Below are positions 9,186-22,000 of a stretch of DNA of 64,000 bases, one piece after another. Both the position numbers and the translations under genes were made by a program. Under the pieces are notes generated by a model. It did not search any database, was not told the DNA's origin, and saw only the letters and a list, made by a program, of their open reading frames with translations. The stretch is from Euptelea pleiosperma. Its lineage: Eukaryota > Streptophyta > Magnoliopsida > Ranunculales > Eupteleaceae. Each line of letters starts with the position of its first letter. Within the stretch, counting starts at the first letter, position 1. The stretch covers positions 23,425,751 through 23,489,750 of the forward strand of contig CM068543.1 in NCBI GenBank assembly GCA_035048495.1, given 5' to 3'.

Positions 9186-9871
9186 TTTGAACATAACCTT
9201 AAATGTTCAAATATTATTCTCCCAAGAGAATATATATTCTGAACAAAATGCATTCTTTTGGAGAAAAAGGCACCTCTTTCATGGAGAATAAGACATCAAT
9301 AATACATTTATTACAATCGTCGATGTACAACCAGCTAGAAAGAAATAATAAGCTAGGGGGATGCCATAACCATAGGAGCACAAAACAAATAAATGCTAGA
9401 TTACATCTACTTTACTCAACCCTCAAGCACAAGCAAACAATACTACTTTAGCATTCTATTTCACACAACCTCCATATTAGCTTAGGAATTGATAATAGTT
9501 GTTGTGGTTTTCAATCCCCATAACTAATTCAGAAGGCATTGACCACTTTATAGTCAACGTAAATGAACTCAAAAGGCCTTGATCACTTCATTTGACTTCA
9601 GGTTCTCTGTTAAGCTAGGGTTGAATTCAAAACATTTATTGGATTAAAGCATCCTTCCAACAATGACATCCTTGTACTTCCCAATGACAATCCATCCCAC
9701 TTGTCAGGATCTGTACAATGCATTCACACCCACAAGTATTTTTCACCATTTGACCACATAAAGGTTACACAAGATTTTCTTCTTTTTGTTGTCTTTTTAA
9801 ATCTTTTATAGAGTAAGACTGTAAATCTAAGGAATGGCCGGGTGTGAATAGCATGTGTTACTATATCAGAG

Positions 9872-9990
9872 GAGGATTTGGAATGGACATTTTAGGTATA
9901 GGCCTTAGTAAGGATTTTATGGAATAAATAAAGGATTTTATAAATATCTTTGACAATAGATGAGGATTTGGAATGGACATTTTAGGTATA
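9872..9990. repeat. Short direct duplication downstream of the AAE gene
   Basis: A 29-bp stretch beginning gaggatttggaatggacatt occurs at 9872-9900 and again at 9962-9990, a 90-bp spacing. It lies within 150 bp after the stop codon of the acyl-activating enzyme gene, so it may be in its 3' UTR. Confidence 0.8.
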
Positions 9991-10021
9991 GTTCCTTGGT
10001 AAGGAAGTAAAAAATAACTCA

Positions 10022-13000
10022 TCATAACTTAGCACCTTGGTTGAGTTGAGCCAATTGCTGCCGCAGAACCCTTCTCATGACCTTATTTGAAGCTGTCCTT
10101 GGAAGAGATGAAACTGACACAACATAAGAAACCTGCATGCAATCAGAACCTAAAGTCAACATAATTTTATTTGCACATCAACAGTTACAGGACTAATGCA
10201 ACTTCTCGCAAACCAAACTCAATACCCTGAACAAAGGATTCAGTTTCTTCTGCAGCGAGGAATTGAATGACCTCTTCAATTGATCCAAGTTTGGTGCTGA
10301 GTTATTTGAATCCTTGAAAACCACAGCAATACCCAACTGTTCAGGCCCGCCTCCCAAAGGTGGCACCCCAATGGCTGCCGTTTCAAGGACACAATCATCA
10401 GCTCCATTACAGATACGCTCAATCTCAATCGAACTTACCTACATGAATAAATTCAAATGCATTAGATCATTTTATCCAGAGTTATTTTCAGTGCGTATAA
10501 AAGTAGATCCTGTGCAACAATTGCACCTTGATACCCCCAAGATTCATTGTATCATCTGCACGACCATGTGCCCGATAGTATCCTGCAGAAGTACGCTCGA
10601 ACTCATCTCCATGCCTCCGGAGAACCTGAATGAGAAAAATCAAACAATGGTTTAAACATACAATGACACATCATTTAGTATATAGGTGGAAAAGAAGATT
10701 TTGTCACCTTTCCATTCCAGATGGGCATGCCTCTGAAGTAGACATCATAGTGCTCAGCATTTAGTAATGTATTTGAAGCTCCAAACATAGTGGGGGTAAG
10801 AGCCAGCTCACCAATCCCCGGTGCATTTTGCGGCTAGGAATGAAGAGCAGACCATGATTAGATTGAATAACTTGTGTGACCATTTGAATAGGTGGCATAA
10901 TGTTTAGTTCAATTAAACATTATTTGAACTCCAAGAAAGGAGTTCTCAAGAGGAACGTTTAGCTCAATAATTGCAATTAAACATTATAGCTCCTTTCATG
11001 GGTTATAGGATCACATTCAATATTTGCTCAACTGTGTGACCCCATAACCCAAGAAATATAGTAAATGTAAACAGTGCAAGCATGCAACATACGCATGGTG
11101 TGGATGTGTAAGAGTAGCACTACTAGTCTACTACACATTTGGATCACATGATAAGAAAGGATGAACAATTCTTACAATAGGATTTCCATCACTGCCAAGG
11201 ATAAATAAGGTACAGCCCATAGCTGGTGTACTGAATGTGGCCAACGACTGAGACTGCAAGAACGACCCAGAAACAAATCCACCACCAATCTCGGTACCAC
11301 CACAATACTCAATGACAGGCTTGTAGTGAGCTCTCCCCATCAACCATAGGTATTCATCTACATTAGATGCCTCGCCAGTGGAGCTAAAGCATCTACCAGA
11401 TTTCAATCAAATAACATAGCTTTAATCAATCACTGTGAGGAGCCACATCCTAGCAATCTTCTCACAACATGCAAATAAAGATATTTATGTACGTTTGTAC
11501 GCAATGATAAGTATATACATACACAGATAGGGAACAAACTGGGCAAAATGGAGAACTAACTGGCTGAAGATTACCAATTAGAACCTGACTTACCTAATTG
11601 CAGACCAATCATAACCAGCTGTGCAATTTGTATTTTTCCACGCCCGAACAATACTCGGAACCACACCAAGCATTGTTACTTTAGCATCCTAGGCAAGTTG
11701 CAGGAGGGGTTCGAAAAAATTGATCAATTAAATAGATTAAAACATTAAACAAATTCCTAGAGGTCTAATATATAAAATGTATAAATGATCATGTTTCAAA
11801 CTAAGTAAAACCATGATTCACACATCATGTTTCAAACTATGTAACAAAGACACCGGACACAGATACGGAGTGTCAGACATGCCGACCCCCACAAACCCAA
11901 TATGGCAACATGTCCGTACAGTTCACTCTTTATGCTGAAAGATATATTTTTTAAGTACTTTAGTCCATGTCAAGCATGCAATACAGAAAGAATGTATTTA
12001 GAATAAGCTGATATACATTAAAATCACATAAATCATGTATAAATAATAGTTGAAAACAAAATTTTAGAATAAATTGAGATTTGCTTGAAATGGTGTCGGC
12101 ATGTGCCCGACACGTGAATACGGCAAGGTGTCCAACACGGCAAATTCGTAGAAAACGGAGTGTCCTTGTTACATAGGTTTCAAACAATGAGTAGCACATT
12201 GCACTGAGATTTAAACATGTGTTGTGGAAAACAAGCCCAGGTCTATATAGAATTGAACATTGATATAAAAATTATGCATGTCAGTAAATGTTTTAAAGGT
12301 TTATTGTCATTTTCTTTTCTTTTTTCTCTTTTTTTAGTTTTTTGTCAATACTTGGAAATCCATTCAAACAAGTGGCACTCTATAAAAGTTGCAAATTCAT
12401 AAGGGAGAGTCGATTGAGATGGTTTGGCCATGTACAATGAAGACCAATGACAGCACTAATGCGATGGAACTTGCAGGTTGAAGGTTCTAAAAGGGTGACG
12501 GGAAGACTAAGGAGATGTGGATTGAGGCGTTGGGCGCAGATTTTAAGATACTTAATGGAAAGACATGGTCCTAGACAGAATTGAATGGAGCAACAGAATT
12601 CGTGCAGCCAACCCCATATAGTTCGGATAAGGCCTACAAGTTATGAATGATGATGATGATCACTTCACATTAACTAACAAAAAGTCCAGAGATCTCATCT
12701 TCCAGTAGCATCTTATAAAATGTTTAATTGATTAATTGGTCTTATCTGCTTATAATGGTTCCCCAACGCATCAAGAAAAATGATAATAATTCAACAACCA
12801 CTTGATTGGGCGTTCGATTATGCCCCTGGTTTTAAATTTCCACATATGTAAGCAATGTTTCCCATGACATATTTGAACGTCCAACAGGAAAAGAAGGTAT
12901 AAAATTACAACACCAGTAGCATTTCATAAAATCTCAGAAAAATGTCGCAGCATTTAGCAGAAATACTACAATAGCTATAATAAAATTATAAAGTTCCAGT

Positions 13001-16000
13001 CGATTATACGGAAACAAGTTGATTGAACCTTGGCAACTTCCCATTATTAATAAAAACCCTACATTTGATTATCCTTCAATTTGAGGGTTATTTTTTTTGT
13101 GATTATAGGTAATAACAAAATAAAAGTAAAAATACTATAAACAAGGAAGATTGGAGATCAAAAACATCATTAGTGCAGGAATCAAGATCCAGAGATTGAG
13201 GATTTTAACCAAGGTTTAAAAGGGGTCGTTAGAACGTTATAAGTGTATAAAGGACTGGTGGCGTTACTGGTTTTTTTTCCGTCATAACGAATTGTAATGC
13301 ACGGGCAAAAACAGAAATAATGGCGCTAAAATTTCAAATTTTCAATGAAATTTATAACAGAAAATAAAAGTCATTTTTTTCACAAATTTTTTCATAAAAT
13401 AATGGTCGTTATTTTCATTAAATAATATTTATATGGACCTGAATTGAATGGATATAATATTTATAACGTTTGTTACTTTCGTTAAATGGATTTTAACGAC
13501 CGTTTGGGTAAACGCCAAACATATGGTAGTACCTAATCTATAATATATATATGCTGCATCTTATCAAATTGGACTATCTAATATGTGGACCCCAAGTGGG
13601 AGACCTCTTAAACTGAAAATTAGCTTGATTAAATGATTTTAACCATCCAATAGATTGACAATTTTTAAGATTGTCGCCCTTGTGTTTCTAGCTGAAAAAG
13701 AATGAATTGATTGGATGGTTAAGATCGTTCAGTGGGACTAACTTTTGGCTTGGCAAATCTATGGGGTCCATAAGTTGGATGCAGTTTTGGATCGATAAGA
13801 CTACCCCCCCTCCTGAGCTACTGAGCTAATAGCTATCATATACCTAACAGCTATAAGATAATAGCTGAAAAAGAATGAATTGATTGGATGGTTAAGATCA
13901 TTCAGTGGTACTGACTTTTGGCTTGGCAAATCTATGGGGTTCATAAGTTGGATGTAGTTTTGGTATGCCCCCCCGGTAGGTTAGAGATTTGAGAAGAAAA
14001 AAAGAACAGTTGAGAGAAGAAGGGGAGAAGCCGAACTAGCTTAATGTAGTAGTCGAATCCCCAATATATTATATTATTGAAAATTGTCAAAAATACAGTA
14101 ATACCCCTACACATCCAATACATTACAAATAACTCTTTTAACACTCCCCCTCAAGCTGGAGGCATGATTTAAAATTTCGAAATGTTTCATATGTTTCGTT
14201 TCGTTTCGTAAGGAAACCGAAACGAAACATTGAATGTTCCGTAATGTTTCGCCGAGACAATCCGATACAATTCAAAAAAACAAAAATATAATTTAATGAT
14301 TTTGAATAATATTTCGTAATGTTTCGGAATGTTTCGTAATGTTTCAAAATGTTTCATAATATTTCGTAATGTTTCGGAAATTTCGTTTTTTTAATGTTTC
14401 GTGAATGTTTCGTTTCGTTTCGGAGTTTGTGTCGGTTTTTCACTTGACCGAGACATTCCTCCGAAACGAAATTTTAAACCTTGACTGGAAGGTAAACATC
14501 ATATAACCCCAGCTTTATACAAATGTAATCCATACAACTTTCACAAAGGGATTTAGTGAACAAGTCTGCTTAAGACTTCACGCATGAAGTACAAATACCG
14601 CCACATAGAACCTTGTCTCTAATAAAGTGACAATCCACCTCAATATGACTTGTTCATTCATGAAATACTAGGTAAGAAACTATATGGATAGCTTCTTGAC
14701 TATCACAATGCAACTTCATCGAAGAATCCACATCAATACCCAACTCCTGAATGAGGTGTTTCCAAGGATTTAAATTTCAGTTTCAGTAACAATTTCGGTG
14801 AGGTCAAAAACCGAAATTTCGTGTGATATTTCCAAATTTCGTTATAGAAAGCTATATTTCGGGAATTTCACTGAAACCGAAATTTCGGTATTTCGGCCGA
14901 AATTTAAAACCTTGGGTGTTTCAACCATGTTAACTCACAGGTAGTATGAGCCATTGCTCTATATTCAGCTTCAACACTCAAACAAGCAACTACAAATTTC
15001 TTATTACTTTTCCAAGTCACTACATTGCCACTAGGAAAGTGCAATAACCTATAGTAGACCTTTTATTAGAAAGAGAACCAACCCAATCAGCATCTATATA
15101 ACCAACTAAACTAAGATGTCCATTAGAGTTGTATATCAATCCACATCCAAGAGCTCCCTTTAAGTATTTCACCACCCAAACAATTGCATCCTCATGTGCA
15201 ACTCGTGCTGACTGCATAAACTAGCTCACCACACTAATCTCAAAGGAAATATCAAATTTATCAATTAACGTTTGATATCGACTCAAATCATCAAACAAGT
15301 CCCCCTGATTGACCACAAGCTTGATATTAGGATCCATAAGGGTATCGACTGGTTTTGATGATAAACTTGTTTCATCAAGATGGTCCAAAACGTGCTTCCT
15401 CTGAGATAAATTGATCTTATAGCTCGATCTCGCAACTTCAATCTCTAAAAAGTACCAAAGCCTTCCTAGGTCTTTGGTATGAAAATGTTGTTATAAGGCT
15501 GCGTTTGGTTAGCGGAAAAAAGTGAACCCGGCGCGTATCTTTTCCCGAATTTTCGTAATTCGTACGTTTGCAGAGAAGGGAGAAAAGAAAACAGGAAAAT
15601 AAATAGTAAAAAAGAAAAAAAAGTGGGAAAAGCAACTGACCGAACTCGAGTCAGTCGGTTGATTTTCCTCCTTTGTCTCTCTCTCTCTCTCTCCTCTACC
15701 CCTCTTTCTCTTTATCTATCATTCTCGAGTCTCTCGACCTCGACATGTTCACACATCTTTGCCTTTGCCTCTGCCATTTGTTAGATTTGTCATTCTTTTC
15801 GAATTCTTTCTGTTGAAATAAGGAAGGAGAAAGAATGGAGGAAGAATTGCTCTCCTCTTTTTTCTTCTCTAAATAGAGCTCACTTAGTTCCTCACTATCC
15901 TCCTCTCCTCTCACTGATTTAAATTCTTGAGATTTGAAGCGATTAAAGTTCTTGATTATTGAGATCGTTAGCGGTTTTACAATCATGACCAAGGATTTCA

Positions 16001-19000
16001 ACTCGGAGACAAGCCAATCCGAACAAACAATCGCGAAGATGATTCTCTTTCATTTAAAAAGACAAGCAAGAAATTGTAGAAAAAGATTTGGATTCCGTTT
16101 CTTCAGATTCCTGCAATGGTGTCCTGTTGAAAATAAAAGATTCGTTTGGATGTAAAAGGCAGCAGAGTCACTGTGATCGATGACTCTATTGTCAAAGAAA
16201 AACAAGAAATTTTGGACCCATCCACCAAGATTGTTCATGATGTCCATGGATTGTTCGTGATGGCCCCAAACTTGTGGGACCCACCCACCAAGACCCTCCA
16301 TTCTCCAACTCCGCTTGCTCCTCTCCGATTTCACCATGTCTAATTGACCATTGACAGAATTACTTATTCATGATTCCATAGAGACTATTTTAAATCCTGA
16401 ATTTCTTCACTATCATCTTATGTCACCCCGATATCCTCCACATACACCACCAACACGATGGTTCCTTTTTTTTTTTTTTTTGATAAGTTCACTATGGTTC
16501 CTTTTTCACTCGTTCATGTAAACCTGCAGTGGTCTGACTAGCACCAACGCAACCCAAACTGAATAACAACTTCACTAAAGCGACCAAACTACGCTCGTGG
16601 AGATTGCTTCAGCCCATAAATTGCCTTTTTCAAGCGACAAACACTCTTAGACTCCCCTATGCAACAAACCTTGGAGGTTGTTCCATATACACCTCTTACA
16701 AGGTGCCATGCAAGAAGACATTTTTCACATCTAGATGAAACAATGGCCAAACTAGAATCAATAAACAAAGAAAAGAAGACTCAAACACCTAAGAAGCAAG
16801 ACATGCAATACTTGAATGCGCAAGAACGATAGTATTAGATGAGAAAGCACTAGATCGTTGTTGATGACTGAGTTTGGAATACTCCTCGTGCAAGATAGCC
16901 ACCTTATCAGTTGTGGTAACTAGCTGCTGAGGTGTAGCAACCGATACTGAACTCTGAGTATCGGTTTCTTAAAGGCATCAAAACCTTGCTCTGATACAAT
17001 GAAAGTTAAGTTAGTGCTTTGAGAAGAAAGAAAGAAGAGCAGAGAGAAGAAGAGGTGAAGTTGAACTAACTTAATGTCCTAGTCGACTCCCCAAAATATA
17101 ATATATAATTGGAAATTTTCAAAAAGATAGTAAGACACATCCAGCACATTACAAATAACTCTTTTAATAAACTTTTCAATCAATGGGACGCTAGTAAGAG
17201 ATCACTTTTGATAGAAAACTGGATGACTTGAACCACAAGCTAAATTACGATTTGTCACAAATATGGGCCCATAGACCCCTGAATGCTTGAAAAACCTTAT
17301 TGAACGTAAACCCCCAAAATCGACCTAATTGGTGATTCTTAGCTGTTAAATCATGTAGATCTAATATGGTTCAAATCATGGAGCTAAGATAGTTTTATGT
17401 TTACAATTGTATATCTACAATTAAAATTTGTTGTTAATTTTAATTGAAATTTAAATAACTAAATTTCAACCGACTTATTAATTAAAAAATTAAAAATTAA
17501 AATGAAACAAAGGTAAAATTGTGCTTTCGCGCTTCTACCTTAATTTAATACAAACGATTATTTTAGTGGATGGTTTATAGTGTCTATGTCGTACATGCTA
17601 TTTTAAACATAAAGTATCTTAGCATATCCGCATGTATTTTTAATTTGATACCATGGGTATCCGGGCCTCTTAGAGCACCCGACTAGGGGTCATTTAATTG
17701 CTTTAAATGTCTTTTCTTAAGCTTATTTGTGCATTAAATTCATTCTTTTGGGTTTCTCTCATAATGTTTCATTTTGTCTTGCCAATTTTCCAATATCTCA
17801 GGAATGTTTCTTTCTGCCTCAGAATTTGTCTTGGCTTTCAACCTAATCAAGACATACCTCAAGACTGATATTTAAACCTTGGGTGACACATCTGTACAAT
17901 TTATTCCATATTTTGACTTGAGAGATGTATCTTTCATGGTACTTTAGTTCATGACTTCAAATTAAGCATGCATGATAAATGCATTTAGATAAGTTGATAT
18001 AAATCATATACCAATAGCACGAAACAAAAGATTGATTAAATTAAGATTTGTTTGACAAAGTGTGTCAGCATGTGTCCGACATGTATATAGTTTCATGCTA
18101 TTGCGTACTGTTGTTGCAGATTGGCAGACAAATGTAAAATAACTAAAAAAAATGGTGTACGACATACATTTGCTGATATGCAAACTAGAAGAAGGAAACA
18201 TGGCTAAGCTCCAAGAATAAAATTTATGTTTTATACAGTTGTCTTATGCATTAATTTATCATTCAGGGGCATTTCAGTGAATTTTATTTTACCCCACCTC
18301 TCTCTCTATATATGTGTCCTCTAATGCAATGAACAATATATTGGTCCAAAGTATTATCTTGCTGTCCACCTTATACCAATGAAAAAAATTAGGATGTTTG
18401 ATATCATTATGGCGTTCAAGCCCCTAAAAGGTTATGTATACAATAACATAAGTGCAGTGAGATTCAGGTCTTTTACTTTTAAATTTCGACATCAATTTTG
18501 GTCCTGACAAAATTGAAATCTCAATTTTTATTTTTATTTTTTGAAAAGATTTAAGTTTTATATTAAACGCCAAATTTGTGAAATGAAAATTTTGAAATTC
18601 CCCAAAATCAAAATGAAATCTCAAAATTTAAAACCTTGTGTGAGATGCCCAAACAAGAGAGAAGGTGATGGATCAGTAGGTTAAAAAATATGAAAAGAAA
18701 TTGATACCTGTACAAACTTTGCAAATCCAGAACCAAGAGGGGATCCATTATATAGAGCCATGGAAGCCCCATTCAACAAAGAAGCATAAACTAGCCAAGG
18801 ACCCATCATCCAGCCAAGATTTGTAGGCCAAGCAATAACATCACCTTTACGAATATCCATGTGGCACCACGCATCAGCAGCAGCCTTCAGAGGAGTCGCA
18901 TGCGTCCATGGAATCGCCTTTGGTTCCCCTATACAGCAAGAACAAGAATTACATTGAAACTATGACAACCTCAAAATGTCATCTGCAAGAAATTGGTATT

Positions 19001-22000
19001 TACTTACAGAACAGCAACAATCTATTAAGGATAACTGTGTTTACATACATCTAGGTTACAACTGCCCCAAGTGAGTTAACAGTCTTAGACTGTTTGGGGC
19101 TGTTAATATTATTCATGGGTAACCAACAAATACCTTACAGTAGATGTTAGGTACCTGATAGTGGTTCCCACACAAAGGTCACCACATCAGCATATGATGT
19201 TTTATATTCTTGTTGTTAGTGGATAACTGGATATCACCACTAAAACACTGAACTATATTTTCAGTCTTGACCGGACAACTAGAATACAGGACCAATGTTG
19301 CCAAGAGAGCTGAGTTGAGGAGCGGTAATTTATATATTTGTTTACTTCTTTTTTTCTCTTCCGTAGAGACAATTGTAGTAGGGTTGTCTTTCTCTTACCT
19401 TTCCAATTATTTACATTTTATTCACTTAAGGACAATTTAGCCTTTGAAAACAAGATTTCAAATCTCAGCCAAGTCAGGTGCAACCTGGCCCACTTGTTTG
19501 AGAATCGGCCGAGTCTCAAATGATTCATAGAAGATACTACAGGGCTCAGAATATTTCCTCGTTTCAGACGAAAAGAAGCATGGTGGGTATTGGTCTACAC
19601 ACACATATTGCCTGACTTCAATGAACTTTTACTTTTTCATTCTGTTATGGGTTTCATATGACCGAGATGAAGATTTTGGAAAGATGACTGAAGTTACTAG
19701 GAAAAACAAAATCAGAACCAATAGAATCCAAGGAATCTATTAATAACCCCAATAGATGATAAAATAAAGGAGAGCCAATTGAGATGGTTTGGTCATGTCC
19801 AATGAAAACTCATGACAGCACTAGTGAGAAGCCGCACTTTGGTGCAAGTTGAAGACTGTAAAAGGGTGTGAGAAAGGTCGAAAAAGATATAGATTGAGGC
19901 AGTGATATAAGAGTTGAAAAGAGGATTTGAGTAGCCAACTCCATATAGTTGGTATAATGCACTCATGATGATGATTGAAGATTTATGAACTATCAATCAG
20001 ATTCAATCTTTGATGTAATTAACAGTCAGATATTGAACAATGACATTTATTATTTTACAATTTTTAAAAAATAATTTTTTATTCAAACATATTGTGATTA
20101 AAGATTTGTGGATACAGATTAAAAAACATAAAAAGATCAGATATTGTGGATTATCTGTTAGTTGATCCATGGATCTTTGTTATCTTCAATGCGTGGGGTT
20201 ACCACTCTTTAGAAGTTTGCACTACAAACTCTTTAATCCTCTACGGAATCAGGATGGGATCCATGTAATCCCCGATATAATATCAATGTCCCTACAGTTT
20301 CGCTTTCAATGCTTTACAATTTTACTTACAAAAATAACATTTCCCACGCACGTGATGTGTTAGGCCGACGAGCCGTTGGTATACATAGTTGTTTCACCTT
20401 TCCCCAACAAGTCAATATTTTGGGGTAAATGGTATCAGAGCATGGATACCCTACGGCCTATGTTCTTGTCACCTAGAGTCACCTCTACGATCTACGAAGA
20501 ATATGTGGTTATCTAGAGTTTCGGCAAGCTTTAAGCAAATCGCAAAGGGTCTTCCTGCGAGATTCGTGGATCTTTTCTGAAGGAAAAAAACCAAAGATCT
20601 ATCATTCCTGGTAAGTTTTTAGCTATCAGTTACATCAAAGATCCATTGCATCCCCTTTCTCTTGTTTTTTTTTTCATTTTTTTCTGAAAAATATATATAT
20701 CGAGGAATTTTGGGTTCTGATTTTTCCTCGAGATACATGTCGATCCAAGGTTTTCTAGCCTAGTCACCCCTTGCATAGGGATTTTTGTGATCTATAGGAT
20801 CTAGTTTGAGATCTTTCTGACCATCGATTATCTGATTCCAAAAATCATCCAAATCTCTCTCCAGGAAAAATTTTGGGTTTTTATTTTTTTTGAAAATAAA
20901 ATTTTGTGGGCCTCCCTACCCTAGCCGCACCTCCTATTGTGCCCCTAGGGACCTTCCGAACTTCGTTTCAGATTTTTCGGATCTCCCGATCTACAGTTCT
21001 GTTTTTCCCGGGCTTCCGTTGCGATGAGTTCCTCATAAGTTTCAATTGTCGAGGATGGTTCATCGTCTCATGGGTCTCACGGAGACCATATCCACAGTTA
21101 CACATTACTACAATTCGACTGGATGAACAAATTTCTTTGAATGAAAGACGTCTGCTCTTATGTATATCGGAGGACGTGAGTATAGCAAGTATCTTACTGG
21201 AGATGTTGAAGAACTTGCTGCCACTGACAAGTCTCATAAGAAATGGATTATGGAAAACCTCATTGTGATGTTATAGCTTTTGCACTCTATGCAACCTCAG
21301 ATCAGCAAAGGTTTCATGTTTCTACCTATGACGAAGGAGATTTGGGAGTCTGTATCTCAAATCTACTCACAGATGGGAAACTTTGGTAAGTTTTATGAGA
21401 TAGAGCAAGAGATTGCTTGTCTTCGGCAAGGGGAGCTAAAGTTGGGTACCTATTATACTTCACTACGAAACAAATGGGAAGAGATGGACCACTATCAGAG
21501 TTACACCTCGCTTTTGTGCTACAGATGTGAAGTCCTTCAAAGCTATGGTTGAACATTCCTAGATTTTCCAATTCCTCTTTGGCCTTCGTCCTAGCTTCAA
21601 GGGAGGACGTGTTCAGATTCTTGACAGAACTCCTCCTACGTCTCTTGCCCAGGTATATGCTTATATCCAAGGGGAGGAAAGTCAATGCTCTGCTATGCAG
21701 TTATGTAGTGGGAGTGACTCTCAGGATCGATCTACCCTTGCATCTCTGTCTCAGAAGGGTTAGAAATAGACTATGAAGAAGCCAGGTGAAGAAAGAAAAC
21801 GACCAAAGTGTGATCATTGTGGTCGTATGGGCCACATCAGAGATACCTGCTAGGAGCTACATGGGCGTCTACCAAGACTGGGCCCAAATTCTCACCCAAC
21901 ACACCATAGCTAGACAAAGGCCACCTGTGGCACCCTCGGTGACTCAAGACATTGCCCCCACAGCGCCTCCCTCCTATGGGGACATGGATTCTTTTACCCC

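Larger units (their letters stand above)
14620..16745 (-). pseudogene. Copia pol remnants (RNase H and reverse transcriptase)
   Basis: RNase H is visible at 15020-15217 ([38 protein letters not shown]). A block at 16400-16470 reads [10 protein letters not shown], a decayed YVDD active site with one Asp changed to Glu. 16560-16680 reads [16 protein letters not shown] in broken frames. The order is right for Copia, but stops, shifts and insertions separate the pieces. Confidence 0.75.
13975..17169 (-). mobile_element. Degenerate Copia element in intron 8
   Basis: Two LTR-like repeats (13975-14143 and 17000-17169) share gagaagaaa..., cttaatgt..tagtcga.tcccc and cattacaaataactctttta. A polypurine tract (ctccccctc on the + strand, 14144) and a decayed primer binding site (complement of ttgctctgatac, about 16986-16998) place it on the - strand. 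The interior is only 2.9 kb, with most of gag, protease and integrase deleted and broken reverse transcriptase/RNase H pieces left. It carries at least two MITEs, a tiny LINE tail and a larger unidentified insertion (15497-16350). Confidence 0.82.

Noticed and set aside
16050..16337. Open frame of 95 codons on the - strand
   Set aside because: No recognisable domain; it is within an insertion in a decayed Copia element.
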